A stretch of DNA of 64,000 bases, from positions 62,001 to 126,000 of the forward strand of contig NZ_JARXXV010000001.1 in the NCBI RefSeq assembly GCF_029893825.1, given 5' to 3'. The notes under the pieces were generated by a model. The model was not told the DNA's origin. It ran no database searches and worked only from the letters and a program-made list of their open reading frames with translations. Each line of letters begins with the position of its first letter. Position 1 is the stretch's first letter. The position numbers were made by a program, and so were the translations under genes. This document shows positions 17,837-28,507 of this stretch, piece after piece. Origin of the DNA: Aurantimicrobium minutum. Its GTDB lineage: Bacteria > Actinomycetota > Actinomycetes > Actinomycetales > Microbacteriaceae.

Positions 17837-19192
17837 TTACTGTTCAGATTCATCCACAGGTGGGATGTTGCCCTCGAGTAAATCAGCCAAAGCTCGGTCC
17901 ATGTCGTCTGGCTCTGCCACCTCGCCACGAGCTGTTGCTTCCAACTTGGCAATCAGTGCAGCAGGGTTGTCGAGGTCATCCCCAGTAGGCATGACGTCGG
18001 GGTGGGACCAGAGTTCATCACGTGCATCTGCACCCACAGCATCGGTTACTTGCTGCCAGAAACTGGTTGCTTCACGCAGGCGTCGTGGGCGAAGTTCAAG
18101 TCCCACCAAGGTGGCAAATGCCGATTCTGCAGGCCCACCTGAAGCACGGCGACGGCGCACCGTCTCTGCCAGAGCGCCTGCACGAGGAAGCCTCGAGGTC
18201 GCCGAAGAGGTGACTACATCAACCCAGCCCTCAATCAAGGCAAGTTGCGTTTCGAGTCGGCCCAGTGCAGCAAGTTGTTCTTCGCTCTTGGGCGGAATGA
18301 GTGCACCGCTGGAGAGAGCCTCTCTGAGCTCGTCAGGGTTTTGTGGGTCAAAGTTTCCGGCGATGTCCTCAACCCGGCTGAGGTCGATAGTGATACCCCG
18401 GGCAAAGTCCTGAATAGCCGAAATGAGGTTGAGGCGAAGCCATTTGGCGTGACGGAACAGGCGGGCGTGAGCAAGTTCACGAACGGCTAGGTAGAGATGA
18501 ACCTGGTCCATAGGGATGTCTAGTCCCTCGCCGAACTCATCCATGTTCTGAGGCAACAGAGCCGCATGGCCTTCATTCAGTAGCGGAATCCCCACGTCAC
18601 CGCCAGAGACAACTTCGGTGGAAAGCTGTCCAACGACCTGCCCTAGCTGCATGGCGAAGAGGGTGCCCCCGATTTGTTTCATGAGCTGGGATGCCCCAGC
18701 AATCATGCCCTTCATCTCTTCCGGCGCTTGATCGGTGAGAACACTGGTGAGTGCGTGAGAAATACTGTTCGCAACAGGCTCCGCCAGCTGAGTCCACAGT
18801 GGCATCGTCTGCTCGATCCATTCCAGCCGTGTAATCAAGGCAGGGGTGGTGGAAAGCCCCGAAATCGAAGTTGCTTCGGCAAGCCAGAGGTTGGCGATAT
18901 GGAATGCCTGGTCTATCTCTGCGCGTTGAATTGCAGTCACCGGTTTGACCGTTGATAGCGCTAAAGATTTTGCTTGCTCCATGGACATGTTCCAGTTGAT
19001 GCCCTCGCCAGAGGTGCTTGCATTCATTGCTGCTTGGAACTGTCGCATGATGTTGGCCAGGCTGGCTGGATCATTCGGTAAGCCCGCAGCAGCAGCGAGT
19101 TGGCTGGCGTCTACGCCCTCTTTGCCCGAGAGGATGTCGCGAATCATGTCGCGGAAATCGTCTTCGGGGGAGCGTTCGTTCTCGTCCGACAT
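17837..19192 (-). CDS. Zinc-dependent metalloprotease, DUF2342 family
   Basis: ATG 19192 was chosen because AAAGGA lies 6 bases upstream; a TTG two codons earlier is less likely. The 451-residue protein carries the family's core block YLAVRELAHARLF, in which RExxH takes the place of HExxH, inside a mostly helical protein with an acidic C-terminus. The family is annotated as putative zinc metalloprotease and is nearly universal in actinobacteria; its substrate is unknown. It is divergent from the YlbL-type PDZ protease gene, 172 bases away, and followed 27 bases on by the cyclodehydratase-like gene. Confidence 0.82.
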   Translation of the reverse strand: MSDENERSPEDDFRDMIRDILSGKEGVDASQLAAAAGLPNDPASLANIMRQFQAAMNASTSGEGINWNMSMEQAKSLALSTVKPVTAIQRAEIDQAFHIANLWLAEATSISGLSTTPALITRLEWIEQTMPLWTQLAEPVANSISHALTSVLTDQAPEEMKGMIAGASQLMKQIGGTLFAMQLGQVVGQLSTEVVSGGDVGIPLLNEGHAALLPQNMDEFGEGLDIPMDQVHLYLAVRELAHARLFRHAKWLRLNLISAIQDFARGITIDLSRVEDIAGNFDPQNPDELREALSSGALIPPKSEEQLAALGRLETQLALIEGWVDVVTSSATSRLPRAGALAETVRRRRASGGPAESAFATLVGLELRPRRLREATSFWQQVTDAVGADARDELWSHPDVMPTGDDLDNPAALIAKLEATARGEVAEPDDMDRALADLLEGNIPPVDESEQ

Positions 19193-19364
19193 GAGCAATC
19201 CTTTTTAGGTCAGTAGTTCAACGCTAACCCCCTCGCGCTGTGAATGGCATGAATACTGGGAGAAAACACGTGCGCTGGGCGCGAACATGCGGGAAATACC
19301 CAGCAATACCTGACAATCTGTAACTACTGGAAAGACCAAGCACGCGAGAAAGGTGAACACCGTC

Positions 19365-20534
19365 GTGACACTCTTCCGTGCTGATGAACATGGGCTGCCA
19401 GAAGGCCAAACCGCACAGCCGAAAACCAAGGCTCAGCGCCGTCGAACCCTCGGTGTGACTCTGCTCGTTGGTTCGCTCGTTCTCGCAGTGGGTCTTGCTG
19501 CTGTGCCCTCGGCATATGTGATCGAACAACCAGGTCCATGGTTCGACACCCTTGGCACGGTCTCTGTGCCCGATCCGAATGATGATTCCAAGAAGGAAAA
19601 GATTCCTCTCATCACTATTGATGGAATTCAGACGTTCCCCACGACGGGAGAGTTGGATCTGTTGACGGTGTCGGTGTTGGGTAATCCTGATCAAACTCCT
19701 TCCTGGCTTGAAGTTGCTGGCGCCTGGTTCGACCCATCCAAAGCTGTTGTTCCAATGGAATTGATCTTCCCTAAGGATGAGACAACCAAGCAACGTGAAG
19801 AGTCCAACACGGCACAGATGATTGATTCTCAGCAAGATGCCATCGCGGCTGCGTTGACCAATCTTGGCTATGACGTGGTGGTTGGCGTTGAAGTTCTGGG
19901 CTTCACTAAGGACTCCCCAGCAAAGTCTGAACTTCAGCTCGGTGATGTCATTACCGCATTCAACGGGACCGCAGTGGAAAGTGTTCCGCAGCTTCGTGAG
20001 CTTCTCAAAGCAAACGGCGCGGGTGTTCCTGGCACCGTCAGCTTCCTACGTAAGGGAGTGGCGACCGAAGCACAAGTTACACCTGCCGATGTCGATGGGA
20101 ATGTTGTTCTGGGGATTGGCGCCAAGGCGAAGTATGACTTCCCCTTCGATGTGAGTATTCGACTCGATGACGTCGGTGGCCCCAGTGCTGGCATGATGTT
20201 TGCCCTTGGAATCATTGACAAACTCACTCCGCACGATCTCACCGGCGGTAATCACTTTGCCGGTACGGGAACTATTGATGCTCAAGGAAACGTCGGACCT
20301 ATCGGCGGAATTCAACAGAAACTTTATGGCGCAAAAAAAGCAGGTGCTACATATTTCCTTGCACCGGCAGATAACTGTGACGAGGTCGTAGACCACGTTC
20401 CTGACGGTCTTCAGGTGTATTCCGTGAAGACCCTGGATGATGCGCTCAAAGTCCTTTCTTTCGTTGATATGCACGGAACCAAATCGGAAGCGATGAATGC
20501 CAAAATGGGCATGCTCGCAACCTGTAAGAATTAG
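19365..20534 (+). CDS. YlbL-type membrane PDZ / Lon-like (S16) protease
   Basis: I favour GTG 19365, 9 bases after AAAGGTG, over GTG 19353, which would overlap that ribosome site. The ~389-residue protein has one N-terminal membrane helix (LGVTLLVGSLVLAVGLAAVP), a PDZ domain (DSPAKSELQLGDVITAFNG) and a Lon-type proteolytic domain with the Ser of GGPSAGMMFAL and the Lys of QQKLYGAKKAGATY. This is the extracytoplasmic YlbL/Rv3194c family. It is followed 34 bases on by the UPF0182 gene, as in mycobacteria, so the two may work together in envelope maintenance. Confidence 0.87.
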   Translation: MTLFRADEHGLPEGQTAQPKTKAQRRRTLGVTLLVGSLVLAVGLAAVPSAYVIEQPGPWFDTLGTVSVPDPNDDSKKEKIPLITIDGIQTFPTTGELDLLTVSVLGNPDQTPSWLEVAGAWFDPSKAVVPMELIFPKDETTKQREESNTAQMIDSQQDAIAAALTNLGYDVVVGVEVLGFTKDSPAKSELQLGDVITAFNGTAVESVPQLRELLKANGAGVPGTVSFLRKGVATEAQVTPADVDGNVVLGIGAKAKYDFPFDVSIRLDDVGGPSAGMMFALGIIDKLTPHDLTGGNHFAGTGTIDAQGNVGPIGGIQQKLYGAKKAGATYFLAPADNCDEVVDHVPDGLQVYSVKTLDDALKVLSFVDMHGTKSEAMNAKMGMLATCKN

Positions 20535-20568
20535 TCCCTAACCCACTGCCCTAGATGAGGTCATTTAC

Positions 20569-23451
20569 GTGAGTAACCAAGCACCCACCCCCGGACGTCT
20601 CGGAAGTCGCGGTCCAGTCGCCATCACCATTGGTGTGTTGGTCGTCTTGCTCATTGCCTTCTTTGCCTTCGCCAGCGTGTATGCAGATGTGCTCTGGTAC
20701 AAGCAAGTCGGCTTCATGAACGTGCTCACCACACAGTGGTTCGCCGCTGCCGGGTTCTTTGTCGCGGGATTCATTGCGATGGCTGTGCCGGTATGGCTCT
20801 CTATTCAGATTGCCTACCGACTCCGACCTGTTTATGCACGCCTCAATTCACAACTTGATCGCTACCAGGACGTGATTGAGCCTCTGCGTCGCTTGCTCAC
20901 CTGGGGTGTTCCAGCGTTACTCGGAGTTTTTGCCGGTCTCTCTACTGCTACTCGCTGGCAGCTGGCCATGCTCTCTTTCAACAGCGTTTCAAGTGGTCAG
21001 AAAGACCCCCAGTTCAACCTAGATATTTCTTTCTATCTCTTTGACCTGCCGTTCTATCAGGCTGCCGTTGCACTCTTCTCAGCCATAGTGTTGCTCTCTG
21101 GTCTTGCCGCACTGATTACCAACTACGTCTATGGCTCGATTGCTTTTGCAAACCGTGAACTCCGTGTTGCTAAAGCAGCTCGCATTCAGCTCGCGATCAC
21201 TGCTGCCATTTACATCGCACTGCAGGCAGTGAGCATTTGGCTTGACCAGTACGCAACGTTGACCAGCGCCAAGGGGCTGATTACCGGTGCTGGATATACC
21301 GATGTGAATGCCACGATTCCCGGCATGCAGATTCTGTCTGTGATTGCGATTTTGGTAGCATTACTGTTCATCGTCACTGCCTTTACAGGTCGCTGGCGGT
21401 TGTCCATGGTGGGAACAGCAATGCTGGTTGTTTCCGGTTTGATTCTGACCATGGGTTACCCCTGGATCATGCAGCGCTTTATTGTTGATCCTTCCGAGCG
21501 CAGCTTGGAAGCTCCCTACATTGAGCGCAACATTGATCTCACTCGTGAGGCATATGGCATCTCAGATGTGGAAGAGATTCCGTACAACGCCACCACTGAC
21601 GCCACTGCTGGCGCTCTGCGTGCAGATGCAGAAACCACCGCAAGCATCCGAATCATCGATCCTGCATTGGTTAGTGCTTCCTTTGCACAGCTGGAACAGT
21701 TCAAGCAGTACTACGCTTTTGCGCCAGAACTGGATGTGGATCGCTACACCATTGATGGCAAGAGCCAGGATGCTGTGGTTGCAGTTCGTGAACTCAACCA
21801 GGCAGGTATCGGTTCGTCTCAGAGCTGGTACAACAACACTCTTGTTTATACCCACGGTTATGGCATGGTTTCTGCCTATGGAACTGAGCGTTCAGCCGAT
21901 GGTCAGCCCGTCTTCTTAGAGGCAGGAATTCCCTCCTCGGGCGAGCTGGGCAAGTTTGAGCCACGAATCTACTTCGGTGAAAACTCTCCGGTGTACTCGA
22001 TCGTGGGAGGCACCTCAAGCACGAAGCCCGTTGAGTTGGACTACCCAGCATCGGGGGAGCAGAACGAGCAGGTGTACACCACCTTCGCTGGTAACGGTGG
22101 ACCTAAGCTCGACAACATTTTCAACCGTTTGGTCTATGCGCTGAAGTTCCAGAGTGAAGAGATACTTCTCTCGGATGCGGTGACCAATGATTCCCAAATC
22201 ATTTACAACCGCAACCCGCTCGAGCGTGTGAAGAAGGTTGCGCCTTACCTGACTTTGGATTCAGATCCATACCCCACCGTGGTTGATGGCAAGGTTCTGT
22301 GGGTAGTTGATGGCTACACCACCAGCGAGAACTATCCCTACTCGAAGGTTGAATCACTGTCCTCCGTGATCAGTGACCAGCCCGAGGCCGCTAACGCGTT
22401 CTCTCTGGATAACGTCAACTACATTCGTAACTCTGTCAAGGCAACTGTTGACGCCTATGACGGAACCGTCACCTTGTACACCTGGGATGAAAACGACGCC
22501 GTCTTGAAGACCTGGCAGAAGATCTACCCTTCCAACATCAAGCCCATGAGCGAGATGTCGGCAGAGTTGATCAGTCACGTTCGATACCCCACTGACCTGT
22601 TCAAGGCTCAGCGCTCTATCTTGGGCCAGTATCACGTGACCGACGCTGGATCTTTCTACTCCAGTGATGACGCTTGGGTAACTCCCAACGATCCAACGGC
22701 ATCGAGTGACACCACCAAGTTCCAGTCTCCCTACTACCTCAGCATGAAGGTTCCTGGGGCTGAGAAGTCTGCTTACTCGATCTATTCCACGTTCATCCCC
22801 AAAGCTTCTGGAACGTCTAGCCGTAACGTGCTGACCGGTTACCTCGTGGCAAACTCGGATGCTGGTGCACAGGCGGGGAAGCGTTCTTCCGAATACGGGA
22901 AGCTGCGCTTACTGACCTTGCCCAAGGATGTCACCGTTCCAGGCCCTGGACAGGTTCAAAACAACTTCAATGCAGACCCTGCGGTGTCGAAGGAACTCAA
23001 CCTGCTTTCGCAAGGATCGACCAATGTGCTCAAGGGTAACCTGCTCACTCTTCCCGTCGGTGGCGGCCTTCTCTATGTTCAGCCGGTCTATGTTCAGTCG
23101 ACAGGTAACACGAGCTACCCACTGCTCAAGAAGATCCTGGTTGCTTTTGGAGACAAGATCGCCTTCGAAGACACATTGCCATTAGCTCTGGATGCACTCT
23201 TTGGCGGCAATGCAGGAGTTGATGACCCCACAAACGGGGGAGCACAAGCTCCTGAAGCAGATCCTGCGGCAAACAATGGCGGTTCAACACCGAGCACGAA
23301 CTCAGCATTGAACCAAGCCCTACAGGCAGCCAAGGCAGCACTTGCCGACCGTGAAGCTGCACGTGTTGCCGGCGACTGGGCCGCTTATGGTGTGGCAGAC
23401 GCTGCACTGACTGATGCACTCACCCGTGCACTAGCGGCTTCTTCTCAGTAG
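20569..23451 (+). CDS. UPF0182 family large membrane protein
   Basis: A 960-residue protein starting at GTG 20569, preceded by GAGGT. About seven membrane helices occupy the N-terminal third (for example IGVLVVLLIAFFAFASVYADVLW and LSMVGTAMLVVSGLILTMGY); the remainder is a large extracytoplasmic domain with family blocks such as YTHGYGMVSAYG and RNPLERVKKVAPYL. The tail is low-complexity and Ala/Asp/Asn rich. UPF0182 is conserved across actinobacteria and its function is not settled. It ends immediately before the stop of the convergent MFS gene, with no intergenic base. Confidence 0.88.
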   Translation: MSNQAPTPGRLGSRGPVAITIGVLVVLLIAFFAFASVYADVLWYKQVGFMNVLTTQWFAAAGFFVAGFIAMAVPVWLSIQIAYRLRPVYARLNSQLDRYQDVIEPLRRLLTWGVPALLGVFAGLSTATRWQLAMLSFNSVSSGQKDPQFNLDISFYLFDLPFYQAAVALFSAIVLLSGLAALITNYVYGSIAFANRELRVAKAARIQLAITAAIYIALQAVSIWLDQYATLTSAKGLITGAGYTDVNATIPGMQILSVIAILVALLFIVTAFTGRWRLSMVGTAMLVVSGLILTMGYPWIMQRFIVDPSERSLEAPYIERNIDLTREAYGISDVEEIPYNATTDATAGALRADAETTASIRIIDPALVSASFAQLEQFKQYYAFAPELDVDRYTIDGKSQDAVVAVRELNQAGIGSSQSWYNNTLVYTHGYGMVSAYGTERSADGQPVFLEAGIPSSGELGKFEPRIYFGENSPVYSIVGGTSSTKPVELDYPASGEQNEQVYTTFAGNGGPKLDNIFNRLVYALKFQSEEILLSDAVTNDSQIIYNRNPLERVKKVAPYLTLDSDPYPTVVDGKVLWVVDGYTTSENYPYSKVESLSSVISDQPEAANAFSLDNVNYIRNSVKATVDAYDGTVTLYTWDENDAVLKTWQKIYPSNIKPMSEMSAELISHVRYPTDLFKAQRSILGQYHVTDAGSFYSSDDAWVTPNDPTASSDTTKFQSPYYLSMKVPGAEKSAYSIYSTFIPKASGTSSRNVLTGYLVANSDAGAQAGKRSSEYGKLRLLTLPKDVTVPGPGQVQNNFNADPAVSKELNLLSQGSTNVLKGNLLTLPVGGGLLYVQPVYVQSTGNTSYPLLKKILVAFGDKIAFEDTLPLALDALFGGNAGVDDPTNGGAQAPEADPAANNGGSTPSTNSALNQALQAAKAALADREAARVAGDWAAYGVADAALTDALTRALAASSQ

Positions 23452-24708
23452 TTATTTCTTACGCGGAAGGAATCGTGGGACATAGATCATCATCATGATC
23501 ACTCCCACGATTCCTGCCACACCAGTTGCGGCGGCGGCAATAGCCAATGAAGCAGCTGCTGTCAGGGCAGCGATGCCCATGGGGGCAAGTGCAGCACCAG
23601 AATCTGTGATGAATCTCCACGCGCCCAGGAATGGGGCAGGGTTGTTCTTATTGGCCAGATCCGAGGCAAGGGTGAGCAGGATCCCTGAGCCGATTCCGTT
23701 GCCGATGGCGAAGACAAACGCGGTGGCAATGAACCAGAACACGGGGTTACTCACGTCGTGAGTTAGTGAGAGAACAATGAGTGAGATCGACATCAGCACC
23801 ATCGCAGGAATGATGGAAGCCAAACGCCCCCATTTGTCCATGATTTGACCGCTGGGGAAGAACAACAAGAAATCGATGGCGGTTGCCAGGCCAATAATGA
23901 GTGCAGTGTCTGCATCACGCATACCGATACTCACCGCCCACAGCGGAAACAGTACCGAGCGTCCAGAACGCAACACCATCACCGATGCTGATGCGCCACC
24001 TAGGCGCGCTAACACGCGCCAGTTTTCTCTCACGGTGTGTATCAGCCCGATTGATTCTTGTTCAACTTCAAGCTCACCAGAGGTGACGACATGGCCTGCT
24101 GGATCTCTTTGTCTTTTGGCGTGACCGAAGGTTTTCTCCGGATCAGGCATGAATAACAGCACGGCACCAGAGCTCAACGTGAAGGCAACCATGAGCCAAA
24201 AGGCAGCTAGGGGTGCGTGTGTGAGGGCGAGAACCACTGAACTGAGCAAAGGTCCCGCAACAGCACCGGCACGGAACATCCCACCGAGTGTGGAGAGGGC
24301 ACGTGCTCGATAGGCAACGGGAACAAAGGTGGTGAGGAAAGCGTGACGCGCCAAGGCAAAAGCACTCGTTGCCAAGCCAATCAAGAAGATGCCCGCGCCT
24401 AAAACCAGGGGAGTAGTCGCGGCCAGAGCACAACCTGCTCCGAAAAGCGCAATGAGGGTTGACCACAGCATGGCCATGCGCTCGCCGATGCGGGAGATGA
24501 TCCCGCCGCTGGGAATGTCACCGACCACAATGCCGAGTGTGAGCATGCCGGCAACTAAGCCAGCTGTTGCCAAGTTCGCACCCACATTTTGGGCGATGAC
24601 AGGAACGATGGGGATAAATGCTGCCTCTCCGGCCGAAAAAAGCAGGGTGGGAAAGTAAACCGCAAGACCTACTTGACGTAGTTGGAAAGGTTTACCGGAG
24701 ATGCTCAT
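23452..24708 (-). CDS. Major facilitator superfamily transporter
   Basis: A 418-residue protein with about 12 membrane helices in two halves, a central cytoplasmic loop rich in charged residues (DPEKTFGHAKRQRDPAGHV) and the MFS motif-A-like loop GDIPSGGIISRIGERMAM. It looks like a drug- or metabolite-efflux type MFS protein, but the substrate cannot be inferred. It is divergent from prfB with 50 bases between start codons and appears leaderless: TAGGCT lies 10 bases upstream. Confidence 0.85.
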   Translation of the reverse strand: MSISGKPFQLRQVGLAVYFPTLLFSAGEAAFIPIVPVIAQNVGANLATAGLVAGMLTLGIVVGDIPSGGIISRIGERMAMLWSTLIALFGAGCALAATTPLVLGAGIFLIGLATSAFALARHAFLTTFVPVAYRARALSTLGGMFRAGAVAGPLLSSVVLALTHAPLAAFWLMVAFTLSSGAVLLFMPDPEKTFGHAKRQRDPAGHVVTSGELEVEQESIGLIHTVRENWRVLARLGGASASVMVLRSGRSVLFPLWAVSIGMRDADTALIIGLATAIDFLLFFPSGQIMDKWGRLASIIPAMVLMSISLIVLSLTHDVSNPVFWFIATAFVFAIGNGIGSGILLTLASDLANKNNPAPFLGAWRFITDSGAALAPMGIAALTAAASLAIAAAATGVAGIVGVIMMMIYVPRFLPRKK

Positions 24709-24718
24709 GTCGGGTACG

Positions 24719-24749
24719 AGCCTACGCCTGCCAGTGGCGCAGGTAGGCT
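24719..24749. promoter_or_regulatory. Mirror-image divergent -10 boxes for the MFS gene and prfB
   Basis: AGCCTAC at 24719-24725 and GTAGGCT at 24743-24749 form a perfect 7-base inverted repeat. Read outward, each arm is a TAGGCT -10 box: the minus-strand one is 10 bases from the MFS ATG and the plus-strand one 9 bases from the prfB ATG. Neither gene has a ribosome site, so both transcripts are probably leaderless. Confidence 0.5.
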
Positions 24750-24758
24750 GGTCTCACA

Positions 24759-25868
24759 ATGCTTGACCTTGATCTCTCTGAACAGATTCGCGCTCTGCGC
24801 TCCACGTTCGCCGATATTCGTGCTGTCGTGGACGTGGACAGGCTCACTTCAGAAATTTCCCGACTAAGTGAATTAGCGGAAGCCCCGGACCTGTGGGATG
24901 ACACTGCTAATGCACAAAAAGTCACGAGTGAACTCAGCCACCGCCAGGCAGAGCTGACCAAACTCAAGAGCATTGAAGCGCGCCTGGATGATCTTGAAGT
25001 GCTTGTTGAACTTGCCAACGAAGCAGGGGATGAGGCTTCTGCTCTCGAAGCACAAGCCGAACTGGCAAGCATCACCGCGGTGCTGGGTGAATTAGAAGTC
25101 CAGACCCTGCTCAACGGCGAATATGACTCCTATCCAGCAGTCATCACTATTCGCTCAGGTGCTGGTGGTGTTGATGCTGCAGACTTTGCCGAAATGCTGC
25201 TGCGCATGTATCTGCGTTGGGCAGAAAAGCACAACTACAAAGTCAACGTGCTGGACACTTCATATGCCGAAGAAGCCGGGATCAAGTCCGCAACGTTCGA
25301 AGTTGATGCGCCCTATGCTTTTGGCACGCTCTCGGTTGAGGCAGGAACACACCGTCTGGTGCGCATGAGTCCGTTCAACTCGGCAGGAAAGCGCCAGACT
25401 TCCTTCGCCGCTGTTGAAGTAGTGCCACTCATGCCGGAGTCTGCAGCTATCGAAATCCCTGAGAATGACATCCGCGTGGACGTCTTCCGCTCCAGCGGTC
25501 CAGGTGGGCAGTCAGTGAACACGACAGATTCTGCCGTGCGCATCACCCACCTTCCCAGCGGCATCGTAGTGAGCTGTCAGAACGAGAAGAGTCAGATTCA
25601 AAACCGTGCAGCAGCCATGCGCGTGCTCACCTCTCGCTTGTTACTTCTCCAGCGTGAAGAAGAAAACGCGAAAAAGAAAGAGTTGGCCGGAAACATCACT
25701 GCTAGCTGGGGCGACCAGATGCGCAGCTACGTGCTTGCGCCCTACCAAATGGTTAAAGACTTACGTTCAGAGTGCGAAGTGAACAATCCATCCAACGTCT
25801 TTGATGGTGACCTGGACGGATTTATTGCTGCCGGTATTCGCTGGCGTAAGTCGGCAGAGGCTAACTAG
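24759..25868 (+). CDS. prfB: Peptide chain release factor 2
   Basis: A 369-residue class I release factor reading UGA and UAA stops. The anticodon-like tripeptide SPF ([11 protein letters not shown], about 204-206) identifies RF2, and the peptidyl-hydrolysis loop GPGGQSVN is near residues 248-255. The gene is a single uninterrupted frame from ATG 24759: the programmed +1 frameshift site used for autoregulation of prfB in many other bacteria is absent. Its last 8 bases overlap the convergent TIM-barrel gene. Confidence 0.96.
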   Translation: MLDLDLSEQIRALRSTFADIRAVVDVDRLTSEISRLSELAEAPDLWDDTANAQKVTSELSHRQAELTKLKSIEARLDDLEVLVELANEAGDEASALEAQAELASITAVLGELEVQTLLNGEYDSYPAVITIRSGAGGVDAADFAEMLLRMYLRWAEKHNYKVNVLDTSYAEEAGIKSATFEVDAPYAFGTLSVEAGTHRLVRMSPFNSAGKRQTSFAAVEVVPLMPESAAIEIPENDIRVDVFRSSGPGGQSVNTTDSAVRITHLPSGIVVSCQNEKSQIQNRAAAMRVLTSRLLLLQREEENAKKKELAGNITASWGDQMRSYVLAPYQMVKDLRSECEVNNPSNVFDGDLDGFIAAGIRWRKSAEAN

Positions 25869-26670
25869 TTACAGTTGCAGTTTGTCCAAGGTGTAAACGG
25901 GCAAACTCGAGGGTTTCAACCAGGAGCGCCAGACGCTCGTCTTCGGTCTTGGCCTTGCGGGTGTTGACTTCCGCAACAACGTGGCCATCCCAATCCTGGG
26001 CAGCAAGATGTTGCAACACTTCTGCCACAGGTTGCTTGCCATAGCCAGGGAGCAGGTGCTCATCGAAGATGCGGTTGTCGTCAGCGGCAGCCGATCCATC
26101 AGTGAGGTGAACGTGGCGAAGGCGCTCGCCGTATTCCAGCGCTAGCTCGAGGCTGTCGTGACCGGAAAGGGCAGCGTGGGAGAAGTCGAGAGTAATCGCG
26201 TCACAGTCAAGCTCACGCGGGTCAGGTCCTGGCGCATATGCCTGCATCTGGGAGTTGCGCACCTTCCAAGGGAACATGTTCTCCACAGCAATGGTGATGC
26301 CAGTGTTCTGGCTGGTTTGGCGCACGATATCGAGGAATTTCTCGGCATAGGTGGCTTGCCAGCGAAATGGTGGGTGCACAACGACGGTGCTGGCGCCCAC
26401 ATGTGCCGCTAATTCAGCAGACTTCTCCAGTTTGATCTGGGGATCGCGACCCCAGACGAAGTGGGTGAGCAACAGCACGGGAGCGTGGATGGAGAGCACG
26501 GGGGTTTCATAGGTGTCGATGAGCTGCTTGATGCCCTCAACGCTTTGGGTGACCGGTTCGCGCGTCACCATCACCTCAACACCGTCATAACCAGCTTTCT
26601 GGGCAAAACGGAAGCCATCTTCACAGGCCAGGGGATATACGCAGGATGCGCTCATGCCAACTTGAATCAT
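25861..26670 (-). CDS. Sugar phosphate isomerase/epimerase-like TIM-barrel protein
   Basis: A 269-residue xylose-isomerase-like TIM barrel (AP endonuclease family 2 fold). Visible metal-site segments are [47 protein letters not shown] and VVAEVNTR, in the order expected for this superfamily. Substrates vary from inosose and hydroxypyruvate to nucleic acid, so none is assigned. It overlaps prfB by 8 bases tail to tail and is divergent from ilvD. TAGGCT 7 bases before the ATG suggests a leaderless transcript. Confidence 0.82.
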   Translation of the reverse strand: MIQVGMSASCVYPLACEDGFRFAQKAGYDGVEVMVTREPVTQSVEGIKQLIDTYETPVLSIHAPVLLLTHFVWGRDPQIKLEKSAELAAHVGASTVVVHPPFRWQATYAEKFLDIVRQTSQNTGITIAVENMFPWKVRNSQMQAYAPGPDPRELDCDAITLDFSHAALSGHDSLELALEYGERLRHVHLTDGSAAADDNRIFDEHLLPGYGKQPVAEVLQHLAAQDWDGHVVAEVNTRKAKTEDERLALLVETLEFARLHLGQTATVTS

Positions 26671-26677
26671 TTGTTCC

Positions 26678-26683
26678 AGCCTA
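26678..26683 (-). promoter_or_regulatory. -10 box TAGGCT of a probable leaderless promoter
   Basis: On the minus strand TAGGCT lies 7 bases before the ATG (26670) of the TIM-barrel gene. No Shine-Dalgarno is visible. Confidence 0.5.
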
Positions 26684-26733
26684 GTTGGCGTTTCTGGGTG
26701 AATTGGGGGAGTTTGTGCCCTGCCTGCTGGGAG

Positions 26734-26761
26734 TTAACCGAGAGTTAGAACCGCGTAGACT
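26734..26761 (+). promoter_or_regulatory. Probable leaderless promoter of ilvD
   Basis: A -35-like TTAACC (26734-26739), a 16-base spacer and a -10 TAGACT (26756-26761) end 7 bases before ATG 26769. No ribosome site is seen. There is no room for a leader-peptide attenuator unless transcription starts elsewhere. Confidence 0.5.
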
Positions 26762-26768
26762 TATCCCT

Positions 26769-28463
26769 ATGCCAGAAAACGACATGAAACCACGCAGTCG
26801 CGACGTTACAGACGGTATTGAGAAAGCCGCATCTCGCGGAATGCTCCGTGCTGTCGGCATGGGAGATGAAGACTGGAGCAAGCCCCAAATTGGTGTGGCC
26901 AGCTCCTGGAACGAAATTACTCCCTGCAACCTCAGCCTGGATCGTCTGGCACAGGCCTCCAAAGAAGGTGTCCACTCTGGTGGTGGATACCCACTCCAGT
27001 TCGGTACCGTCTCGGTTTCTGACGGTATTTCTATGGGGCACGAAGGTATGCACTTCTCCCTGGTTTCCCGCGAAGTCATTGCTGACTCTGTGGAGACAGT
27101 GATGCAGGCAGAGCGTCTTGATGGTTCTGTCCTTCTTGCCGGTTGTGACAAGTCACTTCCCGGCATGTTGATGGCAGCGGCTCGACTGGATCTCGCCTCG
27201 GTATTCCTCTACGCAGGCTCGATTGCTCCTGGTTGGGTTCGGCTTTCCGACGGTACCGAAAAGAACGTCACCATCATCGATGCTTTCGAAGCTGTGGGAG
27301 CCTGCAAGGCAGGCACCATGAGCGAGGAAGACCTCGACCGTATTGAGCGTGCGATCTGCCCAGGTGAAGGAGCTTGTGGCGGTATGTACACCGCAAACAC
27401 CATGGCTTCTGTTGCTGAGGCGCTGGGTATGAGCCTTCCAGGTTCTGCTGCGCCACCGAGTGCAGACCGTCGTCGTGACTACTTTGCTCACCGTTCCGGT
27501 GAGGCCGTTGTGAACTTGATTCGTCAGGGTATTACCGCTCGCGACATCATGACCAAGAAAGCGTTTGAGAACGCTATTGCTGTTGTTGTGGCATTCGGTG
27601 GTTCCACTAACGCTGTTCTGCACCTTCTTGCCATTGCTCGTGAAGCAAACGTGGACCTCAAGCTCGAAGACTTCAACCGCATCGCGGACAAGGTTCCCCA
27701 CATTGGTGACCTCAAGCCTTTTGGTAAGTACGTGATGAACGATGTCGACCGCGTTGGCGGTGTTCCAGTTGTGATGAAGGCTCTGCTTGATGCTGGATTG
27801 CTGCACGGCGACGCTCTGACCGTGACCGGTAAGACGCTTGCTGAGAACCTCGCAGAGATGAACCTGCTTCCACTCGATGGTGAAGTTATCCGCACTTTGG
27901 ATAACCCCATCCACGCAACTGGTGGCCTGGCTGTTCTTCACGGATCACTCGCACCTGAGGGTGCTGTGGTGAAGACTGCAGGCTTTGATCTCGATGTTTT
28001 CGAAGGCCCTGCTCGTGTGTTTGAGCGCGAACGTGCAGCAATGGATGCCCTCACCGAAGGCAGCATCAAGAAGGGCGATATCGTCCTCATCCGCTACGAA
28101 GGACCTAAGGGTGGCCCTGGTATGCGTGAGATGCTGGCCATCACCGCTGCCATCAAGGGTGCGGGACTGGGTAAAGATGTTCTACTATTGACAGACGGAC
28201 GATTCTCAGGCGGCACAACCGGACTGTGTATCGGACATATAGCTCCCGAGGCTGTTGACGGTGGACCCGTTGCCCTCGTGCGCGATGGTGATCTCATACG
28301 GGTCGATATCGCAGCTCGGACGCTCGACTTACTCGTCGACGAATCAGAGCTCGAAGCTCGCCGAATCGGCTGGGCTCCGCTCCCTCCGCGTTACACCCGC
28401 GGTGTGCTTGCAAAGTACGCCAAGCTGGTGCACTCCGCATCTGAGGGTGCGATTACTGGGTAA
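26769..28463 (+). CDS. ilvD: Dihydroxy-acid dehydratase
   Basis: A 564-residue enzyme of valine/isoleucine synthesis that dehydrates dihydroxy acids to 2-keto acids. The Fe-S-binding cysteines lie in [25 protein letters not shown] and [16 protein letters not shown] start it at ATG 26769, where the family N-terminus begins ([14 protein letters not shown]); the frame is open further upstream but those codons do not resemble the family. It heads a co-directional run continuing through ilvB, ilvN, ilvC, serA, leuB, ilvE and gltX. Confidence 0.95.
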   Translation: MPENDMKPRSRDVTDGIEKAASRGMLRAVGMGDEDWSKPQIGVASSWNEITPCNLSLDRLAQASKEGVHSGGGYPLQFGTVSVSDGISMGHEGMHFSLVSREVIADSVETVMQAERLDGSVLLAGCDKSLPGMLMAAARLDLASVFLYAGSIAPGWVRLSDGTEKNVTIIDAFEAVGACKAGTMSEEDLDRIERAICPGEGACGGMYTANTMASVAEALGMSLPGSAAPPSADRRRDYFAHRSGEAVVNLIRQGITARDIMTKKAFENAIAVVVAFGGSTNAVLHLLAIAREANVDLKLEDFNRIADKVPHIGDLKPFGKYVMNDVDRVGGVPVVMKALLDAGLLHGDALTVTGKTLAENLAEMNLLPLDGEVIRTLDNPIHATGGLAVLHGSLAPEGAVVKTAGFDLDVFEGPARVFERERAAMDALTEGSIKKGDIVLIRYEGPKGGPGMREMLAITAAIKGAGLGKDVLLLTDGRFSGGTTGLCIGHIAPEAVDGGPVALVRDGDLIRVDIAARTLDLLVDESELEARRIGWAPLPPRYTRGVLAKYAKLVHSASEGAITG

Positions 28464-28507
28464 CGACGCCCCAATCACTTTTCGCTTTTCTATCAAAGGG
28501 ATTCACG

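Noticed and set aside
24759-24850. Programmed +1 frameshift in prfB
   Set aside because: The reading frame is continuous from ATG 24759, and there is no in-frame TGA or CTT-TGA-C site near codon 25.
26671-26768. Branched-chain leader-peptide attenuator before ilvD
   Set aside because: The predicted promoter ends 7 bases before ATG 26769, leaving no leader, and no Leu/Val/Ile-codon-rich short ORF stands out.
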